This document shows positions 18,076 through 26,694 of a DNA stretch of 64,000 bases, piece after piece. The first letter of the stretch is position 1. Each line of letters begins with the position of its first letter. The notes under the pieces were generated by a model. The model searched no databases, had not been told where the DNA came from, and saw only the letters and a list, made by a program, of their open reading frames with translations. This stretch comes from Sneathiella chinensis. GTDB lineage: Bacteria; Pseudomonadota; Alphaproteobacteria; Sneathiellales; Sneathiellaceae. The translations under genes were made by a program, and so were the position numbers. The stretch spans positions 19,817 to 83,816 of the forward strand of contig NZ_VNWN01000010.1 of the NCBI RefSeq assembly GCF_012720115.1, in the 5' to 3' direction.

Positions 18076-18903
18076 TCATCCCTTCAGCCCTCCTGCGGAA
18101 AGGCCCTGGGTAAATTTTCGCTGCGCCAACAGGAACGCCAGAACCAGCGGCGCGGTAATGATCAGGGCCGCCGCCATCAGCGGGCCGACATCGTCTCCCG
18201 ATTCCTGATCCCGGAAATACAGGATACCGCGCGGCGGTGTCGCCAGTTCCGGGTCTGTGATCGCAATCAGCGGCCAGAACAGGTCATTCCAATGGGCGGT
18301 GACGGAGAAAATTGCGAAAGCTGTAGCAGCGGGCAAGGCCAGCGGAAAAGCCACACGCCAGACAATTTCCATCTCTCCCATCCCATCCACGCGGGCGGCG
18401 TCAAACAGGTCCTTTGGCATCTGGGAGAAAAACTGCCGGAACAGGAAAATGCCAAACGCGGTCGGGATAAAGGGCAAGATCAGCGCCCAATAGGTATTCA
18501 GGATACCCATCTCGGCAAAACCCAGAAAAATGGGAATGGCCGTGACATGGAACGGCACCAGCAAGGCCGCCAGAACGCAGGCAAAAACAACCGTCCGCCA
18601 ACGGGTCCGCCGCTGAACCAGCGCATAGGCACAAGGCACCGTAAACAGGATCTGGAAGACCAGAATGCCCAGCACCACCACAAGACCGTTCATCAGGTAA
18701 AGGGGGACATCCGTTTGCGTCATTGCGACGACAAAATTGTTCCATTCCAGCCGTGTCGGCAGCAGGTCAATATCGGCACTGAAGATTTCATCACGGGGCT
18801 TGAACGCCAAGGACACCATCCAGATGAAGGGCAACAAAATCCCCATTGCGCCAACAATCAGCAGAAACAGGGAGACCCCTCGGGACAAGGAACGCCGTAT
18901 CAT
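18076..18903 (-). CDS. ABC sugar-type permease, MalG/UgpE-like
   Basis: An inner-membrane permease of 275 residues with six membrane segments. The ATG at 18903 overlaps the end of the first permease gene by four bases, which fixes the start. The EAA loop is recognisable at DAARVDGMGEMEIVWRVAFP. The open frame extends upstream to 19188, but that part lies inside the other permease gene. Confidence 0.85.
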   Translation of the reverse strand: MIRRSLSRGVSLFLLIVGAMGILLPFIWMVSLAFKPRDEIFSADIDLLPTRLEWNNFVVAMTQTDVPLYLMNGLVVVLGILVFQILFTVPCAYALVQRRTRWRTVVFACVLAALLVPFHVTAIPIFLGFAEMGILNTYWALILPFIPTAFGIFLFRQFFSQMPKDLFDAARVDGMGEMEIVWRVAFPLALPAATAFAIFSVTAHWNDLFWPLIAITDPELATPPRGILYFRDQESGDDVGPLMAAALIITAPLVLAFLLAQRKFTQGLSAGGLKG

Positions 18904-19802
18904 TTGTAGTGGACCCTTCGTTCGACAATGCGGAACTGGGCGATTGTCAGCACCAGCAGGAAGGCGAAGAACACCATGGTGATGGCACTCGAATACCCTG
19001 CCTTGAAATACACGAACCCCTCGCGGTACAGCGCATAGACAAGCGTATCCGAGGCGAAGGCCGGCCCACCTTTTGTGAGGGTGGCAACCGTTTCGAAAAC
19101 CCGAAAGGCATTGGTTGCGGTGACCACCAGAACAAACAGGGTGGTAGGCCCCAGCAGGGGCCATGTCACCGTCCAGAACCGTGACCAACCACCCCCGGCC
19201 CCATCCACATCCGCAGCGTCATACAACTCCGGGGGAATGGAGGTCAGGCCTGCAAGAAACAGGATCATGTTATAGCCGACCGTCTGCCACACCCCGATGA
19301 CCGCAAGGGTATACAGGACAAGACCCCGGTCACTCAGCCAGCTTTTCGGCTCTCCGCCCAGCAGGGTCAGGAACTGGTTCACCACCCCCAAAGACGGATG
19401 CAGGACCATCTGCCACGCCACAGACATGGCAACCAGCGTTGCCGCAACAGGCAAAAAATAAACCGTCCGCAGCAGATGCGACAGGCGCGGCGCCCAGTCC
19501 AGCATTCGGTGCAGGCCAATCGCCACGAACAGGCCAAGACCAACAGAGGCCGGGATGACCAGCGCTACATACAGAAGGGTATTGGTAATCGCCTTTTGCC
19601 CCAGGGCCGAGCCAAACAACTTGCTGTAATTGCCCAGACCGATCCACACGAAATCACGGGCCCCGAACTGGTAGTCGGTGAAGGACAGGACCGCAACGAC
19701 CAGAACAGGCACAAAAATGAAAACAATCATGGCAAGGGTTGCCGGGCCTGCCAGCCAGAAATCCGTCAAGCCGTCCCTGACATTCCGGGAAAGTCGGATC
19801 AT
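18900..19802 (-). CDS. ABC sugar-type permease, MalF/UgpA-like
   Basis: The first permease (300 residues) of the importer, with six membrane segments and the EAA loop at ELYDAADVDGAGGGWSRFWTVTWPLL. It overlaps both the ATPase gene (upstream) and the second permease gene (downstream) by four bases, so the three genes are translationally coupled. Confidence 0.86.
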   Translation of the reverse strand: MIRLSRNVRDGLTDFWLAGPATLAMIVFIFVPVLVVAVLSFTDYQFGARDFVWIGLGNYSKLFGSALGQKAITNTLLYVALVIPASVGLGLFVAIGLHRMLDWAPRLSHLLRTVYFLPVAATLVAMSVAWQMVLHPSLGVVNQFLTLLGGEPKSWLSDRGLVLYTLAVIGVWQTVGYNMILFLAGLTSIPPELYDAADVDGAGGGWSRFWTVTWPLLGPTTLFVLVVTATNAFRVFETVATLTKGGPAFASDTLVYALYREGFVYFKAGYSSAITMVFFAFLLVLTIAQFRIVERRVHYK

Positions 19803-20890
19803 GCCCCCAACTCCACCCGCAAGCCACTTTCGCCGCTAAAGGCATGCAGCCGATCCGGCGTGAAACCGAGACGGATCAGACTGCCCGGCGGCGGCGTGCA
19901 ATAATCATCCGCCGCAATGGCCCGAACAAATTTCCCGGTTGTCGTCCGCAGCCCAAGCAGTATTTCCGACCCGAGGAACTCCGCTGTTTCAAGCCATGCT
20001 TCCAGCGTTCCGTCTTCAGCCGGAGACACATGCTCCGGGCGCAATCCGATCACATGGCGGTCCGCCGCCGGATGCAGTCCCATTACCCCATCTTCCGGGC
20101 GGAACAGGTTGATGGCATTTGTTCCAATAAAGGCCGCCACCTCTTTCGAGGCCGGTTTCTCATACAGGCTGCGCGGGCTGCCCGCCTGTGCCACCTGCCC
20201 ACCGATCATGACCACCACCTGATCGGCCATGGCCATGGCCTCCGCCTGATCATGGGTCACATAGACAAAGGGCCGCCCCGTTTCCTTGTGAAGGGCTGAC
20301 AGCTCGGCCCGCATGCGGATACGCAACCGCGCATCCAGATTGGAAAGCGGCTCGTCCAGCAGGAACAGAACCGGATCGCGGACCAGTGCCCGCCCCAGCG
20401 CGACCCGTTGCTTCTGCCCACCGGACAGGGTGCCCGGCTTCCGGTCCAGATAAGGCTCCAACCCCAGAATTTCGGCGGCGTGCCCGACCTTTTCATGGAT
20501 CATTTTACGCACCCCACCGCTGCCGGGAGACAACCGCCCCACCCCCGGCAAGCGGCCGAACACGGACAGATGGCGCATGGCCAAGGGCAAAGCCATATTC
20601 TGCGCAACCGTCAAATGCGGGTACAGCGCATAGGACTGGAACACCATGGCCACATTCCGTTCATGGGCAGTTTTGTCGCTGACATTCTCACCGTTCAGGA
20701 GCACCTGTCCGGCGCTGGGCTGCTCCAACCCCGCCATGATCCGCAGGGTTGTGGACTTGCCGCACCCGGACGCCCCCAGCAATGCGGTAAAACTGCCCGC
20801 CTTTACAGAAATATCGACGTGATCCAGTACGGTATTGGCGCCAAAGCATCGGCTCACCCCCCGCAATTCCAGAACAGTTTCTGATGTCAT
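19799..20890 (-). CDS. ABC importer ATPase, UgpC/MsmK/MalK-like
   Basis: An ATPase of 363 residues. Walker A is GASGCGKST (near residue 40), the signature is LSGGQKQRVALGRAL, Walker B is LFLLDEPLSNLD, and YVTHDQAEAMAM holds the switch histidine. A C-terminal TOBE-like domain (VIGLRPEHVSPAEDG) is the mark of the carbohydrate CUT1 group. It is the first gene of the operon; a DeoR-type candidate operator lies 15 bp upstream. Confidence 0.88.
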   Translation of the reverse strand: MTSETVLELRGVSRCFGANTVLDHVDISVKAGSFTALLGASGCGKSTTLRIMAGLEQPSAGQVLLNGENVSDKTAHERNVAMVFQSYALYPHLTVAQNMALPLAMRHLSVFGRLPGVGRLSPGSGGVRKMIHEKVGHAAEILGLEPYLDRKPGTLSGGQKQRVALGRALVRDPVLFLLDEPLSNLDARLRIRMRAELSALHKETGRPFVYVTHDQAEAMAMADQVVVMIGGQVAQAGSPRSLYEKPASKEVAAFIGTNAINLFRPEDGVMGLHPAADRHVIGLRPEHVSPAEDGTLEAWLETAEFLGSEILLGLRTTTGKFVRAIAADDYCTPPPGSLIRLGFTPDRLHAFSGESGLRVELGA

Positions 20891-20904
20891 CTCAACCCCT
20901 AAAC

Positions 20905-20920
20905 GTAAACTTTCTTACAA
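20905..20920. promoter_or_regulatory. Candidate DeoR operator, copy 1
   Basis: GTAAACTTTCTTACAA at 20905-20920 lies between the LOG-family gene and the ABC ATPase start. It matches copy 2 (21598-21613) in 14 of 16 positions, and both are near genes facing a DeoR regulator. Confidence 0.5.
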
Positions 20921-20943
20921 ACTGACAGCAGACGATGTATCTT

Positions 20944-21576
20944 TTATGACATTCCGGCAGACTGCAGAAAATGCTCCGCCAATCGCGTAGCGGCCTCCTC
21001 CGGCCCCGCGACATGCTCAACCCCTTCCACAGCGGGCGCCCCGGCAATACCGATCACAGGCTTGGAAAAATGCAGGCCATAGGCCACTTCTGACAGGGTT
21101 CCGTAAGACCCGCCCACCGCGATCAGGGCGGCGGAGGATTTTGCGATAATCATGTTCCGCGCCTCACTCAAACCTGTAGCGATCGGCAAGGCGACAAAGG
21201 GATTGGCCGTCCGCCAGTCATGATCAGGGATCATCCCCACCGTCAGACCTCCCGCTTCATGGCATCCCTTGGAAACCGCCTCCATGACGCCTCCCTTGCC
21301 GCCGCAGATTACGGTCATCCCCATCTGCCCCAGCGCAGCACCAACAGCCTCTGCGGCCACAAGTTGTTCAGGCGTTGCCTCACGCGGCCCGATCACACCA
21401 ACAGGAATGCGCCGGGCACGGGGGCTCCCCGCAAGGGCTGTCAGCGCCTCACGCGGGGTGACCGCTTCGGCCGGCTGCGGGATATCGGCTTTCACCCAGC
21501 GCCACTCCCACGGGTCCAGCCGCCCCTGCTTCGTGTAAATCACACCGCCCGACAAAAAATATTGGTCCATTGCCAT
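20944..21576 (-). CDS. LOG-family protein (TIGR00725-like)
   Basis: A Rossmann-like protein of 210 residues related to the LOG 'lysine decarboxylase-like' phosphoribohydrolases. The core begins near residue 57 (IPVGVIGPREATPEQLVAAE), followed by VICGGKGGVMEAVSKGCHEAGG and AVGGSYGTLSEVAYGLHFSKP. The usual PGGxGTxxE motif appears as VGGSYGTLSE, so the catalytic Glu is kept. About 55 N-terminal residues precede the core. LOG enzymes split nucleoside monophosphates into base and ribose 5-phosphate, but members of this subgroup are mostly untested. It sits between the DeoR regulator and the sugar importer. Confidence 0.72.
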   Translation of the reverse strand: MAMDQYFLSGGVIYTKQGRLDPWEWRWVKADIPQPAEAVTPREALTALAGSPRARRIPVGVIGPREATPEQLVAAEAVGAALGQMGMTVICGGKGGVMEAVSKGCHEAGGLTVGMIPDHDWRTANPFVALPIATGLSEARNMIIAKSSAALIAVGGSYGTLSEVAYGLHFSKPVIGIAGAPAVEGVEHVAGPEEAATRLAEHFLQSAGMS

Positions 21577-21597
21577 TGGTTTCTTCCAGATTTAAAT

Positions 21598-21613
21598 GTA
21601 AACTATCTTCCAA
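21598..21613. promoter_or_regulatory. Candidate DeoR operator, copy 2
   Basis: GTAAACTATCTTCCAA at 21598-21613 lies in the 61-bp divergent gap between the LOG-family gene and the DeoR regulator. See copy 1 at 20905. Confidence 0.5.
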
Positions 21614-21637
21614 CTATAGTCTTTTTCTTACAGAACC

Positions 21638-22372
21638 ATGACAACAGCCATGACAACGCCGCCCCTGACCGACCGTCAAAAGCAGATCCTGGACTTCACG
21701 GAACGGGATGGCTTTGTAACCATTGAACGTCTCGCCGAGATTTTCAGCGTGTCCGCCCAAACGGTTCGCCGGGACATAATCACCCTGTCAGAAGCGGGGC
21801 GCCTGCAACGCTTTCACGGCGGCGCCGGCGCCATTGAAACCCATGAAACCCTGCGACTGGATTACAGCCACAAGGAAAACCTGTCTGTATCCGGGAAAAC
21901 GGCCGTTGCCCGCCAAGCCGCGGCGCTCATTCCAGACGGAACCAGCCTGTATCTTGATGTGGGCACCACCATGGAAATGACGGCGAAGGCCCTGAACGCC
22001 CATCAAGGCCTGAACATCTTCACCAACAGCATGCGGGTTGCCCTTGCCCTTGATATCTCCCGCCACACCATTCACGTTCTGGGCGGCAGGGTCGCGGGGA
22101 AAGACGGCTCCCTTGTCAGTGAGGATCTGCCCCTGACCTTGAGCGGACTGCAACTGGATTTTGCGCTGATTGCCTGTTCCTGCATTGACGACAAAGAGCG
22201 GGTTATGGATTTCGACCTGTCCAAGATCGCCGTGAAACGGGCGGCCATGGCCTCGGCCACGCGCACCATGCTGCTTGCCACACCGGACAAGTTTGGCCGC
22301 GCCGCCCTTGCCACCATCGCCCCCCTGCAGGATTTTGACCATGTCATCGATGGAAGGCCCCCTTCAACCTGA
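21638..22372 (+). CDS. DeoR/GlpR-family transcriptional regulator
   Basis: A regulator of 244 residues with an N-terminal helix-turn-helix (VTIERLAEIFSVSAQTVRRDIITLSEAGRLQRFHGGA, about residues 26-65) and a C-terminal sugar-phosphate-sensing DeoR domain (LYLDVGTTMEMTAKAL, FTNSMRVALAL). It is divergent from the LOG gene and the ABC operon, so it most likely represses them and is relieved by a sugar phosphate. The actual start may be the first or the fifth methionine. Confidence 0.87.
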   Translation: MTTAMTTPPLTDRQKQILDFTERDGFVTIERLAEIFSVSAQTVRRDIITLSEAGRLQRFHGGAGAIETHETLRLDYSHKENLSVSGKTAVARQAAALIPDGTSLYLDVGTTMEMTAKALNAHQGLNIFTNSMRVALALDISRHTIHVLGGRVAGKDGSLVSEDLPLTLSGLQLDFALIACSCIDDKERVMDFDLSKIAVKRAAMASATRTMLLATPDKFGRAALATIAPLQDFDHVIDGRPPST

Positions 22373-22432
22373 CCCCCGGACAGAAAAAGGTTTACACATA
22401 AAGCGCTTGCCTTAATTTCTGTGGAAGAATAT

Positions 22433-22450
22433 TATTCTCTATAAAGAATA
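22433..22450. promoter_or_regulatory. Candidate operator of the IclR regulator
   Basis: A perfect 6-6-6 palindrome: TATTCT at 22433-22438, spacer CTATAA, AGAATA at 22445-22450. It lies 115 bp upstream of the IclR gene. A near copy occurs at 26583-26600 in the TRAP/acyl-CoA dehydrogenase promoter. Confidence 0.55.
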
Positions 22451-22564
22451 TTGAGGATGCTCTTCGCTTGATACAACGACTAACACCAGCCTGCCAGCAC
22501 GCCTCACCAGAGACAGTCAATCAGTGGGGGCAAACATGTCCCGTCAGGGTCAGTTGGGATAAAC

Positions 22565-23353
22565 ATGGACAAACCGGACCAGCCAGCAATCAAACTTGTC
22601 GGTGCCCTGCATAGCGGCATCAGCATCCTGCGATATCTCAGCACCCGGAACGCGCCCGCAGGTGTCACGCAGGTGGCGCGGGACCTGTCCCTGAACCCCA
22701 GCACATGCTTCAACCTTCTCCGGACGCTGGCCCACGAGAAACTGGTGACCTTCAATACGGAAACCAAGACCTATCAAATTGGTTTGGGGCTGGTGGAGAT
22801 TGCCCAGTCCGCACTCAACAGCGCCAGCCTTGTGCGCATGATCCAGCCGATTATCGATGACATTTCAGCCCGCCACCAGATAACGGTCACCCTGTGCCAG
22901 AAAATGGAAGACGACCGGGTGATGATGATTGCCAATGCGGAAACCGCCTCCTACATCCGCATCCATATGGCCATCGGTCAGCGCCTGCCCCTGTTTATCG
23001 GTGCCTTGGGGCGCTGCTTTGCCGCTTTTTCCGACCTCTCGAAAGCGGAGCTTAAAAAGGAATATTCCAAACTCCGGTTTGAAACGCCCCTACCTTTCGA
23101 GGACTGGCTTGCTAGTCTGGAGGATGTGCGGCGGAACTATTTTGCTATCGACAAAGAGCATTTCAACAAGGGCTTCACGACCGTATCAGCCCCCATCTTC
23201 AATCTGGATAACCGTCCCGGTATGGCCATCAGCGCCGTTACCGTCACCGCCCAGATTACGGACCAAAAACTGCAGGATATTGCCGTCTCCATCCGGGAGG
23301 CTGGCAAACAGATCAGCGCCACCATTCAGGGCGCCCCCATCCCGCCCCAATAA
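22565..23353 (+). CDS. IclR-family transcriptional regulator
   Basis: A regulator of 262 residues with an N-terminal winged helix (GVTQVARDLSLNPSTCFNLLRTLAHEKLVTF, about residues 35-68) and an IclR effector domain (RLPLFIGALGRCFAAF, HFNKGFTTVSAPIFN). It faces the TRAP operon convergently and is probably the regulator of that operon and of the two acyl-CoA dehydrogenases, because the same palindrome occurs at both promoters. The effector is unknown. Confidence 0.85.
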   Translation: MDKPDQPAIKLVGALHSGISILRYLSTRNAPAGVTQVARDLSLNPSTCFNLLRTLAHEKLVTFNTETKTYQIGLGLVEIAQSALNSASLVRMIQPIIDDISARHQITVTLCQKMEDDRVMMIANAETASYIRIHMAIGQRLPLFIGALGRCFAAFSDLSKAELKKEYSKLRFETPLPFEDWLASLEDVRRNYFAIDKEHFNKGFTTVSAPIFNLDNRPGMAISAVTVTAQITDQKLQDIAVSIREAGKQISATIQGAPIPPQ

Positions 23354-23355
23354 GA

Positions 23356-23382
23356 AAGGGCCAGTCCTGACAACTGGCCCTT
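23356..23382. terminator. Bidirectional terminator
   Basis: AAGGGCCAGT (23356-23365) pairs perfectly with ACTGGCCCTT (23373-23382) across a seven-base loop. It lies just after the IclR stop codon and before the convergent dctP gene. Confidence 0.65.
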
Positions 23383-23424
23383 CCCGAAACATGGCCTTGC
23401 GACCCGTTCTTCATAACAGGATGA

Positions 23425-24568
23425 TCACTGCCCCAAGGCCATCACATCGACCTTGGACAAAACCTCGTCCCACAGCATGTTGGCCATGGCCATGTCATCG
23501 CCCTGGATTGGCTCGTACTTGCCATGCCATTTCTCGATCAGGTCGATCAGGGTATCCATCAACGGTTCCGGGTCGGCGATCTTGTACTTGTCCTTTGCCA
23601 TTTCAATCACCTGCGCCCGGTCGCTTTTCAGGAAGTCCGTGACCGATGCCTTCAGACCTTCGGATGGTGCAAAGAATTCTAGGTTCTTCTTGTCCGCTTC
23701 CTCCCGAACAAGATCATCCCCCTTCATATAGCCTCTGGCCGTACCGATCAGGCCAATCGAGGCATTCTTCATCAGGATTTTCCTCTGTGCCTCGGTCAGT
23801 TTTGCCCAATGCAAGCGGCTGACGGAGAACACGCCCCATGACCGGTAGGTTCCCAGATTGATTTCCGTGATCTTGTTGGAAATATCCCAAAGGCTGTGAC
23901 TCCGCATGGCGCCAATGGGCTGCATGACCGCATCGATCTGCCCGCGCGAAAAGGCCTCGTACATTTCACTGGCGGAGGTAGCGATCGGCACACCGCCCAC
24001 ATGACGCACCCAACGCGCCCAAAGCGCCCCCGGCGTCCGGATCTTGAGGCCTTTCAAGGTCTCAACGTCACTGAGATCCTCGTTGCCGATCAACTGATAG
24101 GCTGATGTGCTGGTGGTGCCCAGAACAACAAGCCCGTTCCGTTTGTAATCCTCAAGGCAGCCACCGCAATGCATGAAGTTGAACTCGGTCATCGCAGCGG
24201 AAACTGCGGGCGGGAAGTTACCATAGATCGCCATATCCGCGATCAGGTTGGCGTAAGGAAATTCCGCCGGATAATACCCGAAAACAATCTGGCCGATATC
24301 GGCAACCCCGTTCCGAAGCCCTTCCACCATATTCTTGCCGCCAAGAATGGCCCCGCCTGAATACAGCTTGTATGTCATCTCGCCATTGGAATCGGCCTCG
24401 ACGCGCTCCAGAAAGGGGATCGCCCCGAACTCGACAACCGGATTTTTTCGGGGACAGGAACGACGCGAACCGCCCCTGATCGGCGCTTGCCTGACTGATC
24501 GGCAATGCCATCAGCCCTCCCAGCGCGGCAAGAACGCCCAGCTGTTTAACCCTCTTCACTAGTTTCAC
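23425..24568 (-). pseudogene. dctP: TRAP transporter binding protein, interrupted by a frameshift
   Basis: A TRAP solute-binding protein whose signal peptide and main body are in different frames. The start is best placed at a GTG at 24568, which has AGGAGAGG just upstream and begins the signal peptide VKLVKRVKQLGVLAALGGL...SQASA; an ATG at 24586 has no such site. The mature part starts DQGRFASFLSPK, then the frame fails at a run of six A's (24443-24448, read as T's on the given strand). With five A's the frame runs on into PVVEFGAIPFLERVEADSNGEMTYKLYSGG and stays open to 23425. This could be a real mutation, a sequencing error, or slippage. The rest of the TRAP system is intact. Confidence 0.8.
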
Positions 24569-24620
24569 TGCACCTCTCCTTTTCATTTGTTTTCTTGTTT
24601 ATTTTTTACTCAGGAACTCT

Positions 24621-24650
24621 CCCGGCCGGTTTTTCCCACAACAGGCCGGG
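24621..24650 (-). promoter_or_regulatory. Intercistronic stem-loop between dctM and dctP
   Basis: CCCGGCC (24621-24627) pairs with GGCCGGG (24644-24650). It separates the permease genes from the binding-protein gene, as the hairpin at 13971-14000 does in the first TRAP operon. Confidence 0.5.
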
Positions 24651-24665
24651 CACTCACTTTCGCCC

Positions 24666-25973
24666 CTACCCCATCAGGTTTGGCAGCCAGAGACTGATTT
24701 CCGGGAACAGGATCAACAACGTCATGGTGATGAGGTCGGCAACAAGGAACCACAGGATGCCCTTGAAAATGGTTGCGGTACTGACAGCATCCCCTAGAAT
24801 TCCCTTGATCACGAAAACGTTCAGCCCAACCGGCGGCGTGATCAGTGCAATCTCAAGGAATTTTGCGACCAGAATGCCAAACCAGATCAGGTTGATATCC
24901 GCCGCTTCAACCACCGGCAGGAAGATCGGCAATGTCAGCAGCATGATCCCGATCGGGTCCAGAAACATCCCAAGGATCAGATAGACACAGGCAATCCCCA
25001 TCAGGATCATCATCGGGCTGGCAGCCGCCTCTACGGCGATTTCGGACAGAACATCCGGCACACCGCTCAAGGCCAGAAACCGGGTCAGGATAGCCGCGCC
25101 GATGGCAATGACAAAAATGGCGGCCGTACTGACAAGGGTCTCCGACACCGACTTGCGGATCAGGTCCAGGCTCAAGGCCCCCTTCAGCCCGGCGACAATG
25201 AAGGATAACAGCGCCCCCACGGCCCCGGCCTCGGTCGGGGTAAAGACCCCAAGGAACAACCCGCCCACCACGGCAACGATAATCAACATCAGCGGCCATG
25301 TTTCCGCCAGCGCAACGAACCGCTCTCCCCAGGTTGGCCGAAGGTCATGATCCGGCGCCAGTTCAGGATTGCGTTTCACCCGAATGACAACCATGGCCGA
25401 GAACATAAATGCCGTCAGCAGGCCCGGAATGACACCGGCAATGAACAGCTTTCCAATGGGAACTTCTGCAAAAACACCGAAAATCAGCAGCATGATGCTG
25501 GGCGGGATCATGGAACCGATTGTCCCGGCCGCCGCCACAACCCCCGATGCCAGCCCCTTGTCGTAATTGTATCGCAGCATCTCGGGCACTGCGATCCGCC
25601 CCATGGCCGCAGCACAGGCAAGGCTGGACCCGGTCACAGCGGAGAAACCGGCGCTGGCCCCGATGGACGCGATGGCAAGGCCGCCCGGCAGCGCACTCAG
25701 CCACAGCCGGGCGGTACGGAACAGCCCATCTGTCAGCCTCGCGTGATAGGCCACATACCCCATCAGCAGGAACATCGGCACGGAACTCAGGGTCCAGTGC
25801 GCCGCAAAATCATAGGGAATTGCCGTGATAATGCCCCACATGGGGCCAGCGCCCAGCATGAAGAAAATTCCCAGCGCGCCGACAAGTCCAAGGGCCACCC
25901 CGACAGGAACATGCAGCAACATCAGTGCGACCATGACGGCCAGACCGACAACACCAATCGCAAGATCACTCAT
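24666..25973 (-). CDS. dctM: TRAP transporter large permease
   Basis: A protein of 435 residues with about 12 membrane segments. The ATG at 25973 overlaps the small-permease gene by eight bases. The typical blocks are WTLSSVPMFLLMGYVAYHA, AAGTIGSMIPPSIMLLIFG, LGMFLDPIGIMLLTLPIFLP and ALITPPVGLNVFVIKGI. It is co-transcribed with the small permease and probably with the downstream binding-protein gene. Confidence 0.89.
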   Translation of the reverse strand: MSDLAIGVVGLAVMVALMLLHVPVGVALGLVGALGIFFMLGAGPMWGIITAIPYDFAAHWTLSSVPMFLLMGYVAYHARLTDGLFRTARLWLSALPGGLAIASIGASAGFSAVTGSSLACAAAMGRIAVPEMLRYNYDKGLASGVVAAAGTIGSMIPPSIMLLIFGVFAEVPIGKLFIAGVIPGLLTAFMFSAMVVIRVKRNPELAPDHDLRPTWGERFVALAETWPLMLIIVAVVGGLFLGVFTPTEAGAVGALLSFIVAGLKGALSLDLIRKSVSETLVSTAAIFVIAIGAAILTRFLALSGVPDVLSEIAVEAAASPMMILMGIACVYLILGMFLDPIGIMLLTLPIFLPVVEAADINLIWFGILVAKFLEIALITPPVGLNVFVIKGILGDAVSTATIFKGILWFLVADLITMTLLILFPEISLWLPNLMG

Positions 25974-26496
25974 CGAAATGCCCCCCGTGCAAAGCACCCT
26001 GTTCAGTCTCAAGGGCGTCCTTGTCTGTCAGCAATCGATAGATCTTGTACAGCAGCAGAAGAACCAGCATTCCGCATCCCAACGGAACAAAGAAACGTCC
26101 GGGCCAGATGGTGACCTGCGCCTCCCCCATCACATATTCCCCGACATGAAATTTATTGACCGCATCCCCCCACGACCGCCATGTCAGGGCCATGAAATAG
26201 ACAGTGGCAACAACCGTCGCAAAGATCTCCACCCCCCGGCGCCACATGGGCCCCAGTGTCTGGGTGAACAGCTCGACGCAGATATGGCCGTTCTGTTTCT
26301 CCACCTCGGCAAGTGGCAGGAACACAATCGCCACCATCATGTAGGAAACCACCACATCCATGGTCCAGATCAGCGGCATGTTGAAAAGATACTTGCACAA
26401 GACGTCCACACTCATCTGAAGCAACATCAGAATGAGCGCCGCGCCCGCCAACCATGTGAAGCTGGACGTCATGCGATCCAATAAGGTCTTGATCAC
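25966..26496 (-). CDS. dctQ: TRAP transporter small permease
   Basis: A protein of 176 residues with four hydrophobic segments and LPLAEVEKQNGHICVELFTQ, a recognisable DctQ pattern. The start is GTG at 26496 with GGGAGGG upstream. It is the first gene of the operon. The divergent region upstream holds a copy of the IclR palindrome. Confidence 0.86.
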   Translation of the reverse strand: MIKTLLDRMTSSFTWLAGAALILMLLQMSVDVLCKYLFNMPLIWTMDVVVSYMMVAIVFLPLAEVEKQNGHICVELFTQTLGPMWRRGVEIFATVVATVYFMALTWRSWGDAVNKFHVGEYVMGEAQVTIWPGRFFVPLGCGMLVLLLLYKIYRLLTDKDALETEQGALHGGHFDE

Positions 26497-26582
26497 TCTA
26501 ACCCTCCCGTACTGTCCCGTTTTCTTGTTTGTTTTGACGGTTTTTCCGCCTTGTTTTCCGGGAACAGAGATTCCTAAAATAG

Positions 26583-26617
26583 AATTCTCTTTACAGAATA
26601 TGGTTTCTTATTAAGAA
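26583..26617. promoter_or_regulatory. Candidate IclR operator in the dctQ / acyl-CoA dehydrogenase promoter
   Basis: AATTCT (26583-26588), spacer CTTTAC and AGAATA (26595-26600) reproduce the palindrome at 22433-22450 with one arm mismatch. A further inverted repeat TTCTT/AAGAA follows at 26605-26617. The 198-bp region serves both the TRAP operon and the dehydrogenase operon. Confidence 0.5.
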
Positions 26618-26694
26618 TACAATCAAAAACTTGTACTGGCCGGACAGGCTGGACAAAAGGCGGCATCAGAACCGAAGAAAAGGCAGGAAACACA

